Position numbers and translations under genes: made by a program
Notes under the pieces: model-generated
Seen by the model: the letters and a program-made list of their open reading frames with translations, nothing else
Told to the model about the DNA's origin: nothing
Databases searched by the model: none
Assembly (NCBI GenBank): GCA_020632715.1
Contig: JACKFA010000006.1
Location: forward strand, 1-64,000
Length of the DNA: 64,000 bases
Source of the DNA: Deltaproteobacteria bacterium
GTDB taxonomy: Bacteria; Myxococcota_A; UBA9042; PHBI01
Direction of reading: 5' to 3'
Part shown: positions 55,260-62,100 of the stretch, piece after piece
Numbering within the stretch: position 1 is the first letter of the stretch
How the letters are laid out: the number at the start of each line of letters is the position of its first letter

Positions 55260-56260
55260 TGCGCTGCTGCGTCGTCGTGAACCGCCTCGCCGAGGTGACC
55301 GCGGGCCAGACCACGTGGCTCCTCTCCGCGGCGGCCGCGGCGCGCGGGCACGACGTCGCGCTGGTCTCGGTCTCGGACCTCGAGCTCGACGAGGGCGGCC
55401 GCGTCTCGGCCGTCGGCCGGCGCCTCGCCCCGGGCGCCGATCTGGACGCCCTCCGCGCCGCCGCGCCCGTCCGTGTGGAGCTCGACGCGATGGACGTCGT
55501 CCTCTGGCGCACGAGCCCGGGGCGCGACCACGAGCGCGTCTGGGCGCACGACATGGGGCTCGAGCTCGCGGCGCGCGTCGCCGAGCGCGGCGTCGTCGTG
55601 CTGAACGACCCGGTCGGCCTCCGGCGCGCCGCGAGCAAGCTCTACCTCGCGGAGATCCCCGCCGAGCACCGCCCGCGCATGGTCGCGACGCGCGACCTCG
55701 AGCGCGTGCGCGACTTCGTCGCGGCCTGCCCGACGGGCGCCGTCCTGAAGCCCGCGTCCGGCACGCGCGGGCAGGACGTCTTCCGCCTCCTCCCGGGGCA
55801 GACCGAGAACCTCGCGCAGATCGTCGACGTGCTCGCCCGGGGCGGCGTCATCATCGCGCAGGAGTACCTCCCGGACGCCGTCCACGGCGACCTCCGCCTC
55901 GTGCTCGTCGACGGCGAGCCGCTCGTGGTCGACGGCGTCGTCGCGGGGGTCCGCCGCGTGCCCGGCCCGCGCGACTTCCGGAGCAACGTGCACGTCGGCG
56001 CGAGCGCGGCCCCCGGCGTCGTCGGGCCCGGTCACCTCGCGGCGGCCGCGTCGATCGGCCCGCGCCTCGCCCGCGACGGCCTCTTCCTCGTGGGGCTCGA
56101 CCTCATCGGGGAGAAGATCATCGAGGTGAACGTCTTCAGCACGGGCGGCCTGCTCGACGCCGGCCGCTTCGCCCAACGCGACTTCGTCGCCGCCATCGTG
56201 GAGCGCGTCGAGCGGCGCGTCGCGGCGGCCGGGGGCGGGGCCGCACCACCGACAGGATGA
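55259..56260 (+). CDS. Glutathione-synthetase-like ATP-grasp ligase
   Basis: A 333-residue ATP-grasp enzyme resembling glutathione synthetase GshB. It shows VVVLNDPVGLRRAASKLYLA, the ATP-binding AVLKPASGTRGQDVFRLLPG, GGVIIAQEYLPDAVHGDLRL with the metal-binding acidic residues, RSNVHVGASAAPG and IIEVNVFSTGG (the E-x-N metal site). GshB adds glycine to gamma-glutamylcysteine; here the pairing with another ATP-grasp protein and a deacylase points to a different small peptide. ATG at 55259 shares a base with the upstream stop (TGATG); a GTG one codon before is also possible. Confidence 0.85.
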   Translation: MRCCVVVNRLAEVTAGQTTWLLSAAAAARGHDVALVSVSDLELDEGGRVSAVGRRLAPGADLDALRAAAPVRVELDAMDVVLWRTSPGRDHERVWAHDMGLELAARVAERGVVVLNDPVGLRRAASKLYLAEIPAEHRPRMVATRDLERVRDFVAACPTGAVLKPASGTRGQDVFRLLPGQTENLAQIVDVLARGGVIIAQEYLPDAVHGDLRLVLVDGEPLVVDGVVAGVRRVPGPRDFRSNVHVGASAAPGVVGPGHLAAAASIGPRLARDGLFLVGLDLIGEKIIEVNVFSTGGLLDAGRFAQRDFVAAIVERVERRVAAAGGGAAPPTG

Positions 56261-56264
56261 GCCC

Positions 56265-57140
56265 ATGAACGTGTCCCGCGCGGCCCTCCCAGCCATGGCC
56301 CTCACCGCGCTCGCGCTCGCCTCCCTCGCGCCCGCCTGCGGCGACGACGGCGGCGGCGGCGCGCAGACGGCCGACGTCGGCTACCTCGACGTGCCGGACA
56401 ACGTCGACGGCCCGCCGAGCGACTTCGGCGCGGCCGACATGGTGACGGCGGCGAAGTATGGGCGGATCCAGGTGGAGATCGACCAGATGACCGGCAAGGG
56501 CCCGGCGTCACAGGCGCTGACGGACCTCGAGGCCGCGCTCGACGCGATGATCGCGGACGGGCACCTCGACAAGCCGGGCGGCGTCGACTTCGTCACGGAC
56601 GAGACGCTCCCGACCTCGGGCGGGGTGGTGCACACCTTCGCCGAGCTCGACACGGTCGGGCGCGCCTACCGGAACCTCGCGGTCCCGGCGGGCTCGGCGT
56701 CGATCCACGTGCTCTACGTGGACGGCAGCTACGAGGACGACAGCGGCTCGTCGCGCGTGCTCGGCTTCGCCTACGGCGGGAGCTTCATGGTGATGTTCAA
56801 GGACAGCATCACCTCGGGCTGCGCGAGCTCGAGCGTGCTCGCGCTCTTCCCGCTCATCCGCGACCGGATCTGCGCGCGCGTCGAGGCGACCGTGTTCCTG
56901 CACGAGCTCGGCCACCTCTTCGGGCTCGTGAACAACGGCACGCCGATGGTCGATGACCACCAGGACGACGCGCACGGCGCCCACGACGTCGACCCGGACT
57001 GCCTCATGTACTGGCAGATCGACGGCACGAAGGCGGTCGACATCGTCGGGCAGCGCTTCCAGGGCGGCGGCGAGCCCGACCTCGGCTTCTGCCCGGCGTC
57101 GCTCGCGGACCTCGACGCGGCCATCGCGCGAACGAGGTAG
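56265..57140 (+). CDS. Metalloprotease-like lipoprotein
   Basis: A 291-residue lipoprotein (signal ending LASLAPACGDD, lipobox APAC), following the GshB-like gene by four bases. The segment TVFLHELGHLFGLVNNGTPM has an HExxH zinc site with the third position after GxxN rather than the His/Asp of typical metzincins; HQDDAHGAHD and the Met-turn-like DPDCLMYWQ follow. This is the pattern of a zinc protease, but the odd third ligand makes activity uncertain. As an envelope lipoprotein at the end of a cytoplasmic ligase operon, it may handle the exported product. The stop codon TAG lies within the first unit of a downstream repeat array. Confidence 0.8.
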   Translation: MNVSRAALPAMALTALALASLAPACGDDGGGGAQTADVGYLDVPDNVDGPPSDFGAADMVTAAKYGRIQVEIDQMTGKGPASQALTDLEAALDAMIADGHLDKPGGVDFVTDETLPTSGGVVHTFAELDTVGRAYRNLAVPAGSASIHVLYVDGSYEDDSGSSRVLGFAYGGSFMVMFKDSITSGCASSSVLALFPLIRDRICARVEATVFLHELGHLFGLVNNGTPMVDDHQDDAHGAHDVDPDCLMYWQIDGTKAVDIVGQRFQGGGEPDLGFCPASLADLDAAIARTR

Positions 57141-58356
57141 GGGCGGCCCTCGTGCCGCCCGATGGCGCACCTCCGGAGACGCCGTCGCGCACCCGTAGGG
57201 GCGGCCCTCGTGGCCGCCCGCTTGCGCACCCTCGGTGCCGCCGTCGCGCACCCGTAGGGGCGGCCTCGTGGCCGCCCGCTTGCACACCTCCGGAGCCGCC
57301 GTCGTCATTCACCCGTAGGGGCGGCCCTCGTGGCCGCCCGCTTGGCACACCTCCGGAGCCGCCGTCATTCGCCCGTAGGGGCGGCCTCGTGGCCGCCCGA
57401 TGGCGACACCTCCGGAGCCGCCGTCGCTTCACCCGTAGGGGCGGCCCTCGTGGCCGCCCGATGGCGCACCTCCGGAGCCGCCGCGTAGGGGCGGCCCTCG
57501 TGGCCGCCCGATGGCGCACCTCCGGAGCCGCCGTCGTCACCCGTAGGGGCGGCCTCGTGGCCGCCGATGGCGCACCTCCGGAGCCGCCGTCGCGCACCCG
57601 TAGGGGCGGCCCTCGTGGCCGCCCGATCGCACACCTCCGGAGCCGCCGTCGCGCACCCCGTAGGGGCGGCCTCGTGGCCGCCGATGGCACACCTCCGGAG
57701 CCGCCGTCGTCGCGCACCCGTAGGGGCGGCCCTCGTGGCCGCCCGATGGCGCACCTCCGGGCGTCGCTCACCCGTAGGGGCGCCCTCGTGGCCGCCCGAT
57801 GGCGCACCTCCGGAGCCGCCGTCGCTCACCCGTATGGCGGGGGCGGCCCTCGTGGCCGCCCGATGGCGCACCTCGGCGCCGCCGTCGCTCACCCGTAGGG
57901 GCGGGGCGGCCCTCGTGGCCGCCGATGGCGCACCGTCGGCGACGCCGTCGCGCACGCACCCGTAGGGGCGGCCCGTCGTGGCCGCCCGGATGGCGCGCCG
58001 TCGGCGACGCCGTCGCGCACCAGGTAGGGGCGGCCCTCGTGGCCGCCCGATGGCGCACCCTCGGAGCCGCCGTCGCGCACCCGGTAGGGGCGGCCTCGTG
58101 GCCGCCCGATGGCGCACCGTCGGCCGCCGTCGCGCACCAGGTAGGGGCGGCCCTCGTGGCCGCCCGATGCGCACCTCGGCGACGCCGTCGCGCACCAGGT
58201 AGGGGCGGCCCTCGTGGCCGCCCGATGGCGAACCTCCGGAGCCGCCGTCGCTCACCCGTAGGGGCGGCCCTCGTGGCCGCCCGCTTGCGCACCCTCGGCG
58301 ACGCCGTCGCTCACCCGTAGGGGCGGCCCTCGTGGCCGCCCGCTTGCGCACCGTAG
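57131..58356. repeat. Tandem hairpin repeat array, about 21 units
   Basis: About 21 copies of a degenerate 55-66-base unit. Each unit has a conserved core with the stem GGGCGGCC-CTCGT-GGCCGCCC (often shortened to CTCG in the loop or missing one C) followed by a conserved spacer containing GGCGCACCTCCGGAGCCGCC and a link ending CACCCGTAG. Units differ by one- to four-base indels, so no long in-frame repeat protein is encoded, although long spurious open frames arise on both strands. The first unit contributes the stop codon of the metalloprotease-like gene, and the last ends at the stop codon of the convergent gene. Not CRISPR: the linker is as conserved as the hairpin. REP/BIME-like. Confidence 0.9.
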
Positions 58357-58833
58357 TCACTCCTCGAGCGCGAACGCGGCGCGCGGGCGGCGCGTCGTCT
58401 CCTTCGTGCGGCCCGCGAGCTTCGCGTGGAGGCTCGTTGCGAAGCGGTCCGTGCGGCGCTTCACCGGGTGCGGCGGCTCGCCGCTCGCGAGGAGCACCGT
58501 GCGGAGCCCGTCCGGGCCGGTCAGGACGAAGCGCCCGTCGAAGGCGAGGTCCGCGCAGAGCGCGAGCGCGCGGATGAGCGGCAGCCACTCGGCGGCGGTC
58601 ATCGGGACCTCGGCGACGCGGAAGGAGAGGCGGCCGATCTCGTAGCGCACGAGCCGGATGAGCTCCGGATAGGTGTCGATGACGCGCCCGAGGCGTGGCG
58701 CGGCCTCGGGCACGAGCTCGAGGACCCCGGAGAGGCCGAGGCGGAAGGCGCCCGGGGGCGTCGGGATCGTGCGCGCCACGCCGTCGATGGCGGGCAAGGG
58801 GCTCACGGCCACGTAGTCGCGGGTCATCGTCAT
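58357..58833 (-). CDS. Hypothetical protein
   Basis: A 158-residue protein that I do not recognise. Starting at 58833 gives MTMTRDYVAVSPLPAIDGVA. The middle (RLGRVIDTYPELIRLVRYEI and RLSFRVAEVPMTAAEWLPLI) looks like a compact alpha/beta fold, and the C-terminus is basic (RRTDRFATSLHAKL ... KETTRRPRAAF). No signal peptide or metal motif. An earlier in-frame start would add an Arg-rich extension and reduce similarity to a normal N-terminus. Its stop is the right edge of the repeat array. It is divergent from the TSP3-repeat gene. Confidence 0.6.
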   Translation of the reverse strand: MTMTRDYVAVSPLPAIDGVARTIPTPPGAFRLGLSGVLELVPEAAPRLGRVIDTYPELIRLVRYEIGRLSFRVAEVPMTAAEWLPLIRALALCADLAFDGRFVLTGPDGLRTVLLASGEPPHPVKRRTDRFATSLHAKLAGRTKETTRRPRAAFALEE

Positions 58834-58959
58834 GCGGTCGGCTCCGGAGCGTCGAGAGGAGAGGGCGAGTCGAGGCGGCAGAGCAACCCCCGTGCCACGC
58901 GCGCGCACGCGCACCGTGGGCCGGTCCTGCGCGTCGTGGCTGCGGGACGGCGCCGTCGG

Positions 58960-59002
58960 ATCGGTCGAAATGACCGGTAGATATGACCGATGCCGATCGG
59001 TC
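58960..59002. promoter_or_regulatory. Cluster of four half-sites (ATCGGTC / GACCGRT) between divergent genes
   Basis: ATCGGTC (58960-58966) and GACCGGT (58972-58978) form one inverted pair; GACCGAT (58985-58991) and ATCGGTC (58996-59002) form a second, perfect pair with the spacer GCCG. This density of the same heptamer in 43 bases is unlikely to be chance and fits binding of a dimeric repressor or activator. The region lies in the 284-base gap between two divergent genes. Confidence 0.6.
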
Positions 59003-59117
59003 GACGCGCCGCCGGGAAGGCGCGGGCCGGCCTGGGAGGCGGGTCGCGCCGCGTGGCACGCGACGTGCTCTGGCGCCGTCCCATCGCAGTCAAGTCAATG
59101 TTCGATGGGGTACGACG

Positions 59118-62100
59118 ATGCGAACTGCCATGGTGGCTTGCGCCACGTTTCTGGTCGTCCTGGGCGGGGCGGCCTCACCGGCGCTCGCGGGCAACTGCGG
59201 GTTCCTCGAGCTGGATCTCGACGGTGACGGGATCTGCGGCGGCGACAACTGCCTGCTCACCTACAACCCGGATCAGGCGAACAACGACGGGGACGGGCAG
59301 GGCGACGCCTGCGACTCGGACGACGACGACGACGGCGTCCGCGACGCGCAGGACAACTGCCCGCTCGAGCCGAACGAGGACCAGCGCGACACCGACCACG
59401 ACGGCATCGGCGACGCCTGCGAGGGCGACGACGACGACGACGGGATCCTCGACACCAACGACAACTGCCCGCGCGTCCCGAACCCGGACCAGGCGAACCA
59501 CGAGGGCGACGCGCTCGGCGACGCCTGCGACGACGACGACGACAACGACAACCGGCCGGACACGACCGACAACTGCCCGCTCGTCGCGAACGCCGACCAG
59601 GCCGACCACGACCACGACGGGCGCGGCGACGCGTGCGACCCGGACGACGACGACGACCAGGTCCTCGACGCGAGCGACAACTGCCCGTTCACGCCCAACG
59701 CGGACCAGGCGAACCTCGACGGGGACGCGCTCGGCGACGTCTGCGACGACGACCGCGACGGGGACGGACGGCCGAACGCGAGCGACAACTGCCCGGACGT
59801 GGCGAACCCGTCGCAGGCGGACTCGAACGGCAACGGCTTCGGCGACGCGTGCGACTCGGGCGACTCCGACGGGGACGGCGTGCCGGACGCGAGCGACACG
59901 TGCCCGGGCGTCCCGAACCCGGACCAGCGCGACTCCGACGGCGATCGCAAGGGTGACGCCTGCGACCCCGACGACGACAACGACGGCCGGCTCGACGGCG
60001 CGGACAACTGCCCGCTCGTGGCGAACGCGAACCAGGCGAACAACGACGGCGACCCGCTCGGCGACGCGTGCGATCCGGACGACGACAACGACGGCGTCCT
60101 CGACGAGGACGACGACTGCCGCTTCGTGCCCGACACCGACCAGCGCGACCTCGACCACGACGGCATCGGCGACGCGTGCGACGTCGACGCGGACGGCGAC
60201 CTGGTGGTCGACACGCAGGACAACTGCCCGGGTGTCGCGAACCCGCACCAGCGCGACGCGGACACCGACGGGCTCGGCGACGCCTGCGACGGCGACGACG
60301 ACGGCGACGGGGTCGACGACGAGAGCGACAACTGCCCGCTGACGCCCAACCCGGACCAGCTCTCGTCGGACGCGGACGAGCTCGGCGACGCGTGCGACCC
60401 CGACGACGACGAGGACGGGCAGCTCGACGGGGACGACAACTGCCCGACCGTGCCCAACGCGGACCAGACGGACACCGACCAGGACCTCGTCGGCGACGCC
60501 TGCGACGGCGACGACGACGACGACGGCGTGCCGGACGGGGACGACAACTGCCCGCTCGTCGCGAACCCGGGGCAGAAGGACACCGACACGGACGGGCTCG
60601 GCGACGCGTGCGACCCCGACCGCGACAACGACGGGATCCTCGACGACGGGGACGGCTCGGGGGTCGCTGGCGACGTGCGCTGCGCGGACCACCAGACGAC
60701 GGGGTGCGACGACAACTGCCGCTCGACGGCGAATCCGGGCCAGGACGACACCGACCACGACGGGCTCGGTGACGCGTGCGACAGCGACAGCGACGCGGAC
60801 GTCGACGAGGTGCCGGACGAGGAGGACAACTGCGTCGCGGTCTACAACCCGGGGCAGGAGGATCTCGACGGCGACGGGCTCGGCGACGCGTGCGACGACG
60901 ACGTGGACGGCGACACGGTGCCGGATGCGGACGACGTCTGCCCGCGGGTGAAGGATCCCGGGCAGGAGGACCTCGACGACGACGGGCTCGGCGACGCGTG
61001 CGACCCCGACGACGACGCGGACGGCGTGCCGGACGTGGCGGACGACTGCCCGCGGGTGGCGGACGTGCTGCAGGCGGACCTCGACGGCGACAAGATCGGC
61101 GACGCGTGCGACCCGGACGACGAGAACGACGGGGTGGAGGACGCCGTCGACAACTGCCCGCTCGTCGCGAACGCGAACCAGCGCGACACCGACAGCGACG
61201 GGATCGGCGACGCGTGCGACGACGACGACGACGGCGACGACGTGCCGGACGCCGAGGACAACTGCCAGCGGGTGCCGAACCCGGAGCAGGTCGACCGCGA
61301 CGGGGACGGCGCGGGCGACGTCTGCGACAGCGACGCGGACGGCGACGGGATCCCGAACGACGCGGACGACTGCCCGTACGGCTTCGATCCGAGCCGGGTC
61401 GACACCGACCACGACGGCACGGGCGACGTGTGCGACGCGGACGACGACGACGACGACGTGCCGGACGCCGAGGACAACTGCCCGCTCGTCCCGAACGCGG
61501 CGCAGACCGACACGGATCGCGACGGGCGCGGCGACGCGTGCGACGGCGACCTCGACGGGGACGGCATCGAGAACGGCGTCGACAACTGCCCGTTCGCGAT
61601 CAACGCGATCCAGCGCGACACCGACGCGGACGGGATGGGCGACGCGTGCGACGACGACGACGACGACGACGGGCTCGCGGACGCGGCGGACCCGTGCCCG
61701 CTCCTGCCGCTCGCCGACGGGGAGGCGACCCACGTGGACACCGACGGGGACGGGATCGGCGACGCGTGCGACGTGGATCCCGACGACGACGGGGTCCTCG
61801 GGTCGGCGGACGACTGCCCGCTCGTGGCGGATCCGGACCAGGTCGACACCGACGGGGACGGGCTCGGCGACGCGTGCGACGGCGACGACGACGGCGACGG
61901 GCTGTCGGATGACGAGGAGGCGATCATCGGGTCGGATCCGCTCGACGACGACACCGACGGGGACGGCGTCCTCGACGGGGCGGAGATCGTGGCGGACACG
62001 TCGCCGGTGGACGCCGACGATTACCCTGGGCACCGGCGGCCGCGGGGGGCCGAGCTCGTCGGGTCCGGGTGTGGAGGCGGCGGCGCGCCGCTGGGCGGGG

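Noticed and set aside
57131..58356. CRISPR array
   Set aside because: The spacing is roughly regular, but the inter-hairpin sequence is itself conserved from unit to unit, unit lengths vary, and no cas genes are nearby.
57365..59059. Long Arg/Pro/Gly-rich open frames across the repeat array
   Set aside because: They arise because the repeat lacks stops in several frames; indels between units shift the frame and no conserved protein motif results.
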